In this document: in pieces, positions 16,664-25,991 of the stretch
Numbering within the stretch: position 1 is the first letter of the stretch
Layout of the letters: each line of letters begins with the position of its first letter
Origin: VXRD01 sp965242535
Lineage (GTDB): Bacteria; Latescibacterota; UBA2968
Direction: 5' to 3'
Length of the DNA: 64,000 bases
Assembly (NCBI GenBank): GCA_965242535.1
Contig: OZ251458.1
Location: 2,108,001-2,172,000, forward strand
Position numbers and translations under genes: made by a program
Notes under the pieces: model-generated
What the model was told of the DNA's origin: nothing
The model's database searches: none
The model's input: the letters and a program-made list of their open reading frames with translations, nothing else

Positions 16664-17038
16664 ATGGCTGTTGATTCCATTATTGCGGAAATTGAAAAGC
16701 TCTCGGTGCTCGAGTTGGCCGAATTGGTCAAGGCACTCGAGGAGAAGTTTGGCGTGACGGCGCAGGCCGCGGTCGTTGCCGCGCCCGGTGGCGGCGGTGG
16801 TGAAGCCGCGCCCGAGGTCGAGGAACAGACCGAGTTTGACGTGATTTTGTCGTCTCCTGGCGACAAGAAAATCCAAGTGATCAAGGTCGTTCGGAGCATC
16901 ACCTCGTTGGGCCTCAGAGAGGCCAAGGCCCTGGTGGATGGGGCGCCCAATCCCGTCAAAGAAGGCGTGGAGAAGGACGAAGCCGAACAGATCAAGACAG
17001 AACTGGAAGAAGCCGGTGCGGTGGTGGAGCTCAAGTAG
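16664..17038 (+). CDS. rplL: 50S ribosomal protein L7/L12
   Basis: 124 residues from ATG 16664 with GGAGG upstream. N-terminal dimerisation helix (IIAEIEKLSVLELAELVKALEEKFG), Ala/Gly hinge (AAVVAAPGGGGGEAAPE) and C-terminal factor-binding domain (KIQVIKVVRSITSLGLREAKALVDGAP). Present as the multimeric stalk that recruits translation GTPases. Confidence 0.98.
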   Translation: MAVDSIIAEIEKLSVLELAELVKALEEKFGVTAQAAVVAAPGGGGGEAAPEVEEQTEFDVILSSPGDKKIQVIKVVRSITSLGLREAKALVDGAPNPVKEGVEKDEAEQIKTELEEAGAVVELK

Positions 17039-17101
17039 GGGTGTTTTGCAACACGAATCCGTAACTGACCCTTAAGCCTTCCAGCACAGGAGCGTGATCA
17101 C

Positions 17102-20100
17102 TTGGCAGATCGAGGATTTATCAACCGAAAATCGTACGGAACACTCACGTCTGCAATCGAAATGCCCAATCTGCTGGATATCCAACTGGATTCCTACGAC
17201 TGGTTTTTGCAGAGGGATACGCCGCCTGGCGCGCGCGAGAAACAGGGCCTCCAGGCGGTCTTCCATAGTATCTTTCCGATTTCAGACGCGCACAATCTCT
17301 ATTCACTGGAGTTTGTCGATTATTCCGTTGGCACGCCCAAATACGATGTGCAAGAATGTCTCGAACGCGGGACGACTTATGCCGTGCCCCTGCGTTCAAC
17401 GCTGCGTTTGATTTCCCGGGACAAGCAGGGAAATGGCGAGGTTCGCGTCAAAGACATCGTGGAGCAAGCCGTGTTTTTGGGCGAGTTGCCCCTCATGACC
17501 GATGAAGGCACGTTTGTCGTCAATGGTTCAGAGCGCGTGATCGTCAGCCAGTTGCACCGGTCGCCCGGCGTGTTTTTCGACGACGCCATCCATCCCAATG
17601 GCAAGCGTTTGTTTTCCGCTCGCATCATTCCCGACAACGGGGCGTGGGTCGAATTTAGCCTCGATATCAACGATATTATGTACGTGCATATCGACCGCAA
17701 ACGCAAATTGCCGGTTACGACGTTGCTGCGCGCTTTGGGCTTTGACAAGTCCGAGGAAATTTTGGGGATTTTTCACGGCGATGTCGCGGTCAAAGTCGAC
17801 GAAGAACTCATCGGTCGCATCGCCACCGAAGATGTCATCGACAAAAAAACCGGCGAGGTGATCGTCGAAGCCTATACCACATTGGCGGAAGAGCACATCG
17901 CCGATCTGCGGGAACGCCAAATCCGCAAAATCACCGCGATGGATATCGACCCGGAAAACGATGGCGGGATTATTGACAACACCCTGGCCAAAGACCCGTG
18001 CGACAACGAAGAAGAAGCGCTCTCGCGGATTTACAACTTGTTGCGCCCCGGGGATCCGCCCAATATCGAAACCGCGCGGGGGTTGCTCGAGCGGCACTTT
18101 TTCAGCCCGAGGCGTTATCAACTCGGCGCGGTTGGGCGCTATCGCATCAACCAGCGCCTCGATATGGTCGATGATATTCCCCTCGAGTTCACCATGCTGT
18201 GCATCGATGATTTCATCAAAGTCATCGAATATCTGATCGTCCTGGCTAGGGGGGATGGATTTACCGATGATATCGATCACTTGGGCAATCGCAGGGTGCG
18301 GTCTGTGGGCGAGTTGCTCTCGAAGCAATTCAGCATTGGTTTGGCGCGCATGGCGCGCACGATCCGAGAGCGCATGAGTTTGCGCGATTCCGATCAATTG
18401 ACCCCCCACGATCTGGTCAATGCGCGCACGGTTTCCACTGTGATTCAGGCGTTTTTTGGCAGCAGCCAGTTGTCGCAGTTTTTGCAACAGATCAATCCAT
18501 TGGACGAACTGACCCACAAACGCCGGTTGTCCGCGCTCGGGCCGGGGGGCTTGACGCGCGACCGCGCCGGGTTTGAGGTGCGCGATGTCCACCACACGCA
18601 CTACGGGCGCATCTGCCCCATCGAAACGCCCGAAGGGCCGAATATCGGGTTGATCGTATCCGTGGCGACTTATGCCAAAGTCAATCCCTATGGGTTTCTC
18701 GAGACGCCTTACCGGGTGGTCGAAAATGGCAAAGTGACAAAGAAAATTGCGTATTTGCCCGCCGACGAAGAAGACCGCCACACCATCGCGCAGGCCAATA
18801 TGGTGCTCGAGGAGGATGGCGCGTTTGAAAATAATGTGGTGCAGGCGCGGCGGCGGGGCGATTTCCCCGTGATCGACCCGGAAGCGATTGACTACATGGA
18901 TGTTTCGCCCTTCCAACTCGTCAGTGCGGCGGCGGGGCTGATCCCCTTTCTCGAGCACGACGAGGCCAACCGCGCGTTGATGGGGTCGAATATGCAGCGC
19001 CAAGGCGTGCCCCTCCTCATCGCGGATGCCCCGCGCGTTGGAACGGGCCTCGAGCGCAAAGTCGCCACCGATTCAAAAGCCGTGGTCGTCGCGAAAAACG
19101 CAGGCGTCGTGACGTATGTCAGCGCAGGCAAAATCGTCGTCAAGCCGAAAAAGCGCAGCAACATTGAAACGCTTTCCCTCACGGATGAGGACGTTTACGA
19201 ACTGACCAAGTTCAAGCGATCCAACCAAGATTTTTGCATCAACCAACACCCGGCTGTGCAGGTCGGCGACAAAGTCGAGAAAGGCCAGTTGTTGGCCGAT
19301 GGTTGCGCCACGGACAGGGGCGACCTCGCGCTCGGCTCCAATGTGCTCGTGGCGTTTATGTCATGGCACGGGTACAATTTTGAAGATGCGATTATCGTTT
19401 CTGAACGCCTGATCAAGAAGGATATTTTCACGTCGGTGAGCATCGAGGAATTCGAGCTTCAAGTGCGCGATACCAAGCGCGGCACAGAGGAAATCACGAG
19501 CGAGATTCCCAATGTGAGCGAGCAGGCGGTTCGCAATCTGGACGAGCACGGCATTATCCGCATCGGCGCAGAAGTCAATCAAGGCGATATCCTCGTGGGC
19601 AAAGTGACCCCAAAGGGCGAAACCGAATTGTCGCCCGAAGAGCGGTTGTTGCGCGCGATTTTTGGCGAAAAGGCGGGCGATGTGCGCGACGCCTCGCTCA
19701 AAGCCCCCCCGGGCATGGATGGCGTGGTGATGGATCGCAAGGTTTTTTCCCGCAAAGAGCGCGACGAAAAGACGAAAAAAGAAGACCGGGAAAAGACCCG
19801 AGCCGCGAGAAAACACTTTGCGGAGAAGGTCGCGTCCTTGAAGGAGAGCCGAGATCAGCGGGTTTTGGCACTGCTCAAAAATCGCAAAGTCAATGCGCTT
19901 CGCAATATTGAAGACGAGGTGGTGGTACAGGGCGGAAGCGGGTTGACCGAAAAAACGCTGGAAAAATTCGACTTGACCGACCTCACGCCCGACGACGCCT
20001 GGTGCGACAGCCCCGCGACGAGCCAAAAAGTGGACCGCTTGATCGAACTGGCCGATCACTTGATTCACCAGGCCGAAGAAGAACTCGAGCGCGAACTCGA

Positions 20101-20875
20101 AAAGATCGCGCGTGGAGATGAGCTCCCGCCGGGCATCGTGCAACTGGTCAAGGTGTATATCGCGCGCAAGCGAAAGCTGATGGTGGGGGACAAAATGGCC
20201 GGGCGGCACGGCAACAAGGGCGTGATTTCGATTATCGTCCCCGAAGAAGACATGCCCTATCTGCCGGACGGCACGCCCATCGATCTGATTTTGAACCCGC
20301 TCGGCGTGCCCTCGCGCATGAACCTCGGGCAAATTCTCGAAACCCATTTGGGCTGGGCGGCCCACGAGTTGAATCTCCATTTTGCGACCCCGGTGTTCGA
20401 CGGCGCGAGCATGGAAGATATCCAAGAGATGTTGCGAAAAGCCGGGTTGCCCGAAAATGGCAAAACGCGCCTCTACGATGGCAAAACCGGGGAAGCGTTT
20501 GACAAAGAAGTGATGGTGGGCATCATTTACATGTTGAAATTGTCGCATCTGGTCAGCGACAAAATCCACGCGCGGTCCATCGGCCCCTACTCGCTGGTCA
20601 CGCAACAGCCCTTGGGCGGCAAGGCGCAGTTTGGCGGGCAGCGCTTTGGGGAAATGGAAGTTTGGGCGCTCGAAGCTTATGGCGCCGCCCACATGTTGCA
20701 GGAGATGTTCACGGTCAAATCCGACGATGTGGCGGGCAGGTCGAAAATCTACGAGACCATTGTGAAGGGCGAAAACCCGCCCGAACCCGGCGTGCCAGAG
20801 TCGTTTAATGTGCTGGTCAAAGAATTGCAAAGTCTGTGTTTGGACGTGGTGCTCGAAAACGCGCAGATCGACTGA
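17102..20875 (+). CDS. rpoB: DNA-directed RNA polymerase subunit beta
   Basis: 1257 residues. The TTG start at 17102 (reads LADRGFINRKSYG) has AGGAG 10 bp upstream. The first in-frame ATG (17162) would cut into conserved sequence. The rifampicin region reads GSSQLSQFLQQINPLDE then LTHKRRLSALGPGG, with differences from E. coli at positions equivalent to 516, 518 and 522. GGQRFGEMEVWALEAYGA near the C-terminus is typical. A charged insertion region lies around 19730-20100 (RKERDEKTKKEDREKTR). Beta forms half of the catalytic cleft. The gene lies 63 bp after rplL. Confidence 0.99.
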   Translation: MADRGFINRKSYGTLTSAIEMPNLLDIQLDSYDWFLQRDTPPGAREKQGLQAVFHSIFPISDAHNLYSLEFVDYSVGTPKYDVQECLERGTTYAVPLRSTLRLISRDKQGNGEVRVKDIVEQAVFLGELPLMTDEGTFVVNGSERVIVSQLHRSPGVFFDDAIHPNGKRLFSARIIPDNGAWVEFSLDINDIMYVHIDRKRKLPVTTLLRALGFDKSEEILGIFHGDVAVKVDEELIGRIATEDVIDKKTGEVIVEAYTTLAEEHIADLRERQIRKITAMDIDPENDGGIIDNTLAKDPCDNEEEALSRIYNLLRPGDPPNIETARGLLERHFFSPRRYQLGAVGRYRINQRLDMVDDIPLEFTMLCIDDFIKVIEYLIVLARGDGFTDDIDHLGNRRVRSVGELLSKQFSIGLARMARTIRERMSLRDSDQLTPHDLVNARTVSTVIQAFFGSSQLSQFLQQINPLDELTHKRRLSALGPGGLTRDRAGFEVRDVHHTHYGRICPIETPEGPNIGLIVSVATYAKVNPYGFLETPYRVVENGKVTKKIAYLPADEEDRHTIAQANMVLEEDGAFENNVVQARRRGDFPVIDPEAIDYMDVSPFQLVSAAAGLIPFLEHDEANRALMGSNMQRQGVPLLIADAPRVGTGLERKVATDSKAVVVAKNAGVVTYVSAGKIVVKPKKRSNIETLSLTDEDVYELTKFKRSNQDFCINQHPAVQVGDKVEKGQLLADGCATDRGDLALGSNVLVAFMSWHGYNFEDAIIVSERLIKKDIFTSVSIEEFELQVRDTKRGTEEITSEIPNVSEQAVRNLDEHGIIRIGAEVNQGDILVGKVTPKGETELSPEERLLRAIFGEKAGDVRDASLKAPPGMDGVVMDRKVFSRKERDEKTKKEDREKTRAARKHFAEKVASLKESRDQRVLALLKNRKVNALRNIEDEVVVQGGSGLTEKTLEKFDLTDLTPDDAWCDSPATSQKVDRLIELADHLIHQAEEELERELEKIARGDELPPGIVQLVKVYIARKRKLMVGDKMAGRHGNKGVISIIVPEEDMPYLPDGTPIDLILNPLGVPSRMNLGQILETHLGWAAHELNLHFATPVFDGASMEDIQEMLRKAGLPENGKTRLYDGKTGEAFDKEVMVGIIYMLKLSHLVSDKIHARSIGPYSLVTQQPLGGKAQFGGQRFGEMEVWALEAYGAAHMLQEMFTVKSDDVAGRSKIYETIVKGENPPEPGVPESFNVLVKELQSLCLDVVLENAQID

Positions 20876-20904
20876 CGACCTAAGATTTGAAAAGGGGGTT
20901 CTCC

Positions 20905-23900
20905 GTGGCCGATACCCATTTTGCCAATCGACCCTTTGATTTTAATTCCATTCGCATTCAACTGGCTTCGCCAGATACCATTCGCGGGTGGTCGCGCGGC
21001 GAAGTCACCAAGCCGGAAACCATCAATTACCGGTCTTTTAAGCCCGAGCGAGACGGGTTGTTTTGCGAGTGCATTTTCGGGCCCGTGAAGGATTGGGAAT
21101 GCCATTGCGGCAAGTACAAGCGCATTCGGTATCGCGGGGTGGTCTGCGACCGGTGCGGGGTTGAAGTGACCCAATCGAAGGTCAGACGAGAACGGCTGGG
21201 GCACATCGAGCTGGCGGTTCCCGTGACGCATATCTGGTTTTTTAAGTCGTTGCCCTCCCGCATGGGCTATTTGCTCAATCTTTCGGTTCGCAACCTCGAG
21301 CGGATCCTCTACTACGAATCGTATGTGGTGCTCGACCCGGGCGATGCGCCCATCGAGTTCAAGGACTTACTCACGGAAGACGAGGTGATTGACCTCGAAG
21401 ACCAGGGGTATTCGTTTGAGGTGGATATGGGCGCCGGCGCGATCAAAAAGTTGTTGGAGGAGATCGATGTCGAGGACCTGTCTGCGGAGTTGCGAACGCA
21501 AGCGCGGTTCGAGACGTCGGTGCAACGCAAACAAGACGCGCTCAAACGGCTCAAGGTCGTGGAGGCGTTTCGCCAATCGGACAATCAGCCCGAGTGGATG
21601 ATCCTCGACGCGATCCCGGTCATCCCCCCGGATTTGCGCCCACTCGTGCCCTTAGAGGGCGGCAGGTTTGCCACGTCCGATCTCAACGACTTGTATCGCC
21701 GGGTGATCAACAGAAATAACCGGCTCAAAAAACTCATCGAAATCAAGGCGCCCGAAGTCATTTTACGCAATGAAAAACGCATGCTTCAAGAGGCCGTAGA
21801 TGCCCTGTTCGACAACGGCCGTCGGTCTCGGGCGGTGCGCGGCGATGGCAACCGGTCCCTCAAATCGCTCTCCGATCTGCTCAAGGGCAAGCAGGGGCGA
21901 TTCCGCCAGAATCTCTTGGGCAAACGGGTCGATTACTCGGGGCGGTCCGTGATCGTGGTCGATCCGCATTTGCGACTGTACCAATGCGGCTTGCCCAAGC
22001 ACATGGCCTTGGAATTGTTCAAGCCCTTCATCATCCGGCGGCTCGAGGAAAAGGGGCTCGTGCAAACGGTGAAAAGCGCCAAAAAGCTGGTGGAGCGCGA
22101 GCGCGTGGAAGTGTGGGATATCCTCGAAGAAATCATCCAAGATCACTGCGTTTTGCTCAATCGCGCGCCCACCTTGCACCGCTTGGGCATTCAGGCGTTT
22201 TTGCCCGTGCTCGTCGAGGGCAAAGCCATTCGCATTCATCCGCTGGTCTGCGCGGCGTTCAACGCCGATTTCGACGGCGACCAGATGGCCGTGCATCTGC
22301 CCCTTTCTTTTGAGGCGCAGATCGAAGCGCGGGTGTTGATGTTGTCGTCAAACAATTTGCTCAAGCCCGCGGATGGGTCGCCCGTGGTGGTCGATAAACC
22401 CCAAGAAATCGCGCTGGGGCTGTACTATTTGACGAAAATGGTTCACGGCAACCGGGAGAATCTCAAAACCTTTAGCAGTGCCAAAGAAGCCCACATGGCG
22501 TATGAGTATGGGCGCATTGACTTGCACGAAGCCGTGCGCGTTCGCATCGATGGCGAACTTTTGACCACGACGGTTGGCCGCGTGATTTTCAATGAGATTA
22601 CGCCCGATTCCATGCCGTTTATCAATGAATTGATCGACGATAAGGGGATTCGCAAAGTTTCTTCCGAAGTCCACAGCCGAAGCCGATGCCGCAATCGCAG
22701 AACGACCGATTTTCTCGACGATTTGAAGCGGTTGGGCTACGACTATGCGACGAGGTCGGGTATTTCAATTGCCGTGAGCGATGTGGTCGTGCCCGAGGCA
22801 AAGGATGACTTGATTACCGGCGCGATGGACGAAGTCGAAAAAATCCTTCAACAACACGCGATCGGGGCGATTACCGAGGGCGAGCGCTACAACAAAGTGA
22901 TCGACGTGTGGCAACACACGACCAATCGCATTGCCCAGGCGATGATCGGCACCTTTGAGAAAGCCGAAGACGGTTTTAACTCGATTTGGATCATGAAGGA
23001 TTCCGGCGCGCGTGGTAACGACGATCAGATCAAACAGCTCGGAGGCATGCGCGGCCTGATGAACAAACCCCAAAAGAAATTGACCGGGGCCATTGGCGAG
23101 ATCATCGAAACGCCGATCATTTCCTCGCTCAAAGAAGGGTTGACCGTGCTCGAATACTTCATTTCCACGCACGGCAGCCGCAAGGGATTGGCCGATACGG
23201 CATTGAAGACCGCCGAAGCGGGCTATTTGACGCGCCGCATGGTGGATGTGTCGCAAGATGTGATCATTTCCGAAGCGGATTGCGGGACGATCTTGGGCAT
23301 CGATATGGAGGCCCTGAAAGAGGGCGAAGAAGTGGTCGAGCCCCTGTCCGACCGCATCGTGGGCCGCACGGTGCTCGACGATGTCTATGATCCCATTTCG
23401 GGGGAACGCATTGTCGAAGCCGGGGTTTTGTTGGATGAAAATTTGGCCGACAAAATTGCCGATGCGGGCATTGAAAGCGTCCCCGTACGCTCTGTGTTGA
23501 CGTGCGAATCCCGCAAGGGGGTGTGCATCGCTTGTTATGGCCGCAATCCCGCAACCGGGCAACCCGTGGATATCGGCGAGGCCGTGGGGGTTATTGCCGC
23601 GCAGAGCGTTGGCGAACCCGGCACGCAACTCACCTTGCGTACGTTCCACATCGGCGGCACGTCTAGCCGCATTGCCGAACAGGCCGAGATCGGTGCAAAG
23701 CGCGCGGGGAAGGTTTTCTTCAAGCATCTCGAAGCCGTCCCGCGCACAGAAGATTCGTGGGTCGTGGTGGGGCGAAATGGCGAACTCGAAGTGCGAGACG
23801 ACCAGGGCAGGGTGCGGGGCGGGCACTACCATGTGCCGCACGGGGCCTTGTTGCGCGTGCGAGAAGGGCAAGAGGTGGAAGAGGACCAGGCACTCTACGA

Positions 23901-24999
23901 ATGGGATCCTTACAACAATGTCATTATCTCGCCCAACGCGGGTAAGGTTCAGTTTGTCGATCTCGTGGAAGGGGTGACATACCGCGAAGAGATCGACGAG
24001 AACACCAGCATTGCCGGGCTGGTCGTGATCGAGCACCGCGACCGCACCTTGTCGCCGCGCATTGTGGTCGGAAATGAAAATGGCGATGAGTTGGGCAATT
24101 ACATCATTCCCTTGGGCGCGCGGTTGGTGGTGCGCGATGGGGATCGAGTGGAAGCGGGCGATACGCTGGCGAAAATTTCGCGCGAGCGCAGCAAAACGCG
24201 AGATATTACGGGGGGATTGCCGCGCGTGGCCGAACTTTTTGAGGCGCGTCGTCCCAAAGAGGCTTCTGTCGTGACGGAAATTGACGGCGTGGTGAGCTTC
24301 GGTGGGTTGGTGAGGGGCTCGCGCACGGTTTTGGTCACGACGGATGAAAGCGATGAAAAAAAATACACCATTCCTTATGGGCGGCATCTGCGCGTGCAAG
24401 AAGGAGATCGCGTCTTCGCGGGAGACCGCCTGTCGGAGGGATCGATCAATCCACACGACATTCTCGCTATTTTGGGTGATCGAAAGGTGCAGGAATATCT
24501 CGTGGATGAAATTCAGCAGGTGTATCGCCTCCAGGGCGTGAAAATCAACGACAAACACATTGAAACCATCGTCCGCCAAATGTTGCAAAAAGTGCAGGTG
24601 ACAGACCCTGGGGATACCAATTTCCTCGAAGACGAACTCGTGGATCGCTTCCGCTTCTTAGATGAAAATGACAAGGTGATCGCCGAAGGCGGGGATCCAG
24701 CGACGAACAATCCGGTCTTGCTGGGGATTACCCGCGCCGCGCTTTTGACCGAGAGTTTTATTTCTGCGGCGTCTTTCCAAGAGACCACCCGCGTGCTGAC
24801 CGAAGCTTCGGTGCAAGGCAAGGTTGACGCGCTGTTGGGATTGAAGGAAAACGTGATCATCGGCCACCTCATTCCCGCGGGTACGGGTGCTGTGAAATAC
24901 CGAAATTTGGATACAAAAGTCGTGGAAGAATCGCGGGTTTTTGAAACGCTTGCAGGGGAGCGTGCGGGAAGCATGGGTTTGCCGCCAATTAATGCTTGA
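20905..24999 (+). CDS. rpoC: DNA-directed RNA polymerase subunit beta-prime
   Basis: 1364 residues. The GTG at 20905 is chosen because an AAGGGGG site lies 8 bp upstream. An in-frame TTG at 20887 would place that site inside the gene. The N-terminal zinc ribbon is seen (CHCGKYKRIRYRGVVCDRCGVEV in pieces CHCGKYK and CDRCG). The catalytic Mg loop NADFDGDQMAVH is encoded near 22263. The second zinc site is around CESRKGVCIACYGRN (23506-23545). The TGA stop lies inside the -35 box of the next promoter. Confidence 0.99.
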   Translation: MADTHFANRPFDFNSIRIQLASPDTIRGWSRGEVTKPETINYRSFKPERDGLFCECIFGPVKDWECHCGKYKRIRYRGVVCDRCGVEVTQSKVRRERLGHIELAVPVTHIWFFKSLPSRMGYLLNLSVRNLERILYYESYVVLDPGDAPIEFKDLLTEDEVIDLEDQGYSFEVDMGAGAIKKLLEEIDVEDLSAELRTQARFETSVQRKQDALKRLKVVEAFRQSDNQPEWMILDAIPVIPPDLRPLVPLEGGRFATSDLNDLYRRVINRNNRLKKLIEIKAPEVILRNEKRMLQEAVDALFDNGRRSRAVRGDGNRSLKSLSDLLKGKQGRFRQNLLGKRVDYSGRSVIVVDPHLRLYQCGLPKHMALELFKPFIIRRLEEKGLVQTVKSAKKLVERERVEVWDILEEIIQDHCVLLNRAPTLHRLGIQAFLPVLVEGKAIRIHPLVCAAFNADFDGDQMAVHLPLSFEAQIEARVLMLSSNNLLKPADGSPVVVDKPQEIALGLYYLTKMVHGNRENLKTFSSAKEAHMAYEYGRIDLHEAVRVRIDGELLTTTVGRVIFNEITPDSMPFINELIDDKGIRKVSSEVHSRSRCRNRRTTDFLDDLKRLGYDYATRSGISIAVSDVVVPEAKDDLITGAMDEVEKILQQHAIGAITEGERYNKVIDVWQHTTNRIAQAMIGTFEKAEDGFNSIWIMKDSGARGNDDQIKQLGGMRGLMNKPQKKLTGAIGEIIETPIISSLKEGLTVLEYFISTHGSRKGLADTALKTAEAGYLTRRMVDVSQDVIISEADCGTILGIDMEALKEGEEVVEPLSDRIVGRTVLDDVYDPISGERIVEAGVLLDENLADKIADAGIESVPVRSVLTCESRKGVCIACYGRNPATGQPVDIGEAVGVIAAQSVGEPGTQLTLRTFHIGGTSSRIAEQAEIGAKRAGKVFFKHLEAVPRTEDSWVVVGRNGELEVRDDQGRVRGGHYHVPHGALLRVREGQEVEEDQALYEWDPYNNVIISPNAGKVQFVDLVEGVTYREEIDENTSIAGLVVIEHRDRTLSPRIVVGNENGDELGNYIIPLGARLVVRDGDRVEAGDTLAKISRERSKTRDITGGLPRVAELFEARRPKEASVVTEIDGVVSFGGLVRGSRTVLVTTDESDEKKYTIPYGRHLRVQEGDRVFAGDRLSEGSINPHDILAILGDRKVQEYLVDEIQQVYRLQGVKINDKHIETIVRQMLQKVQVTDPGDTNFLEDELVDRFRFLDENDKVIAEGGDPATNNPVLLGITRAALLTESFISAASFQETTRVLTEASVQGKVDALLGLKENVIIGHLIPAGTGAVKYRNLDTKVVEESRVFETLAGERAGSMGLPPINA

Positions 25000-25024
25000 C
25001 AATTACCAATACACCCGATATATT
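24996..25024 (+). promoter_or_regulatory. Strong promoter of the str-S10-spc-alpha cluster, overlapping the rpoC stop
   Basis: Perfect -35 TTGACA (24996-25001), 17-bp spacer, TATATT (25019-25024). The rpoC stop codon TGA (24997-24999) is part of the -35 box. Transcription should begin near 25031, about 30 nt before the rpsL start. Confidence 0.8.
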
Positions 25025-25063
25025 GCAAGTCTCTCATACGCAAACGCTCTGATGGAGGTCGAG

Positions 25064-25435
25064 TTGCCCACAATTAATCAACTGGTTCGGAAGGGCCGAA
25101 AAGCCAAGCGCAAGCGTTCTTCTGCACCCGCTCTGAGAGGGTGTCCTCAAAAGCGCGGCGTTTGTACCCGCGTTTATACCACCACGCCCAAGAAGCCCAA
25201 TTCAGCCCTGCGTAAAGTCGCGCGCGTCAGGTTGACCAATGGCCTTGAAGTCACGGCCTATATTCCGGGTGAGGGGCACAATCTCATGGAGCACTCTGTG
25301 GTACTCATCCGAGGCGGTCGCGTCAAAGACTTGCCTTCGGTGCGTTATCACATTCTTCGGGGCGTGCTCGACACGACGGGCGTGGATGATCGCAAACAGG
25401 GCCGTTCCAAATACGGCACGAAAAGAGCGGGTTAA
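25064..25435 (+). CDS. rpsL: 30S ribosomal protein S12
   Basis: 123 residues. TTG at 25064 (LPTINQLVRKGR) follows GGAGG. Upstream in-frame residues would cover the promoter. The decoding-site loops TTTPKKPNSALRKV and GGRVKDLPSVRYH are present, with Lys43-equivalent intact, so streptomycin resistance is not implied. Ends with the usual basic tail RSKYGTKR. S12 monitors codon-anticodon pairing in the A site. Confidence 0.98.
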   Translation: MPTINQLVRKGRKAKRKRSSAPALRGCPQKRGVCTRVYTTTPKKPNSALRKVARVRLTNGLEVTAYIPGEGHNLMEHSVVLIRGGRVKDLPSVRYHILRGVLDTTGVDDRKQGRSKYGTKRAG

Positions 25436-25460
25436 TCGCGTAACGATTATTCAAAAACAT

Positions 25461-25495
25461 GGGGGATACCACTGCGGTGGCGTATCCCCTTTATT
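25461..25495 (+). terminator. Hairpin between rpsL and rpsG (attenuator candidate)
   Basis: GGGGATAC/GTATCCCC 8-bp stem (25462-25469, 25482-25489) with a second CAC/GTG pairing inside, followed by TTTATT. It is the largest gap (82 bp) in this otherwise tight operon, so partial termination or mRNA processing is plausible. Confidence 0.55.
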
Positions 25496-25517
25496 GTAAA
25501 AAAAGGTCGTTCCCAAG

Positions 25518-25985
25518 ATGCGAAAACGACGAGCGGAAAAACGGCATTTGGCCCCCGATCCCAAATACGGCAGTTTGTTGGTGACGCGCTTTGTCAACTG
25601 CTTGTTTCGCAAGGGCAAAAAGAGCGTGGGCGAGCGGATTTTCTACGATGCCCTCGATCAGATCGAGGCGCGAGGCAACGATTCCGGTTTAGAGGTTTTT
25701 GAAAAAGCACTCGAAAATGTCAAGCCGGTCGTCAAGGTGCGATCGCGCCGGGTCGGTGGCGCGACTTATCAAGTGCCCGAAGAAGTGCGAACCGACGAGC
25801 GGCTCGCGCTGTCCATTCGCTGGTTGATTTTGTTTGCCAAAGAACGCGGCGAAAAGACGATGGCACAGCGGCTGGTCGGCGAATTTATGGACGCGGCAAA
25901 CGGACAAGGACGCGCGATGCAGCGGCGCGAGGAAACGCACCGCATGGCAGAGGCCAATCGCGCATTTGCACATTATCGCTGGTAA
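25518..25985 (+). CDS. rpsG: 30S ribosomal protein S7
   Basis: 155 residues, typical length. Starts MRKRRAEKRHLAPDPKYGS. Contains FVNCLFRKGKKSVGERIFYDALD and the central RSRRVGGATYQVPEEV segment. S7 nucleates assembly of the 30S head and is the usual translational regulator of the str operon. Six base pairs precede fusA. Confidence 0.98.
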   Translation: MRKRRAEKRHLAPDPKYGSLLVTRFVNCLFRKGKKSVGERIFYDALDQIEARGNDSGLEVFEKALENVKPVVKVRSRRVGGATYQVPEEVRTDERLALSIRWLILFAKERGEKTMAQRLVGEFMDAANGQGRAMQRREETHRMAEANRAFAHYRW

Positions 25986-25991
25986 AATAAA

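Noticed and set aside
17528..24588. Long minus-strand open frames (for example 17528-19003, 19361-20830, 22765-24588) opposite rpoB and rpoC
   Set aside because: They lie antisense to unmistakable conserved genes and show the low-complexity composition expected from GC-rich codon shadows.
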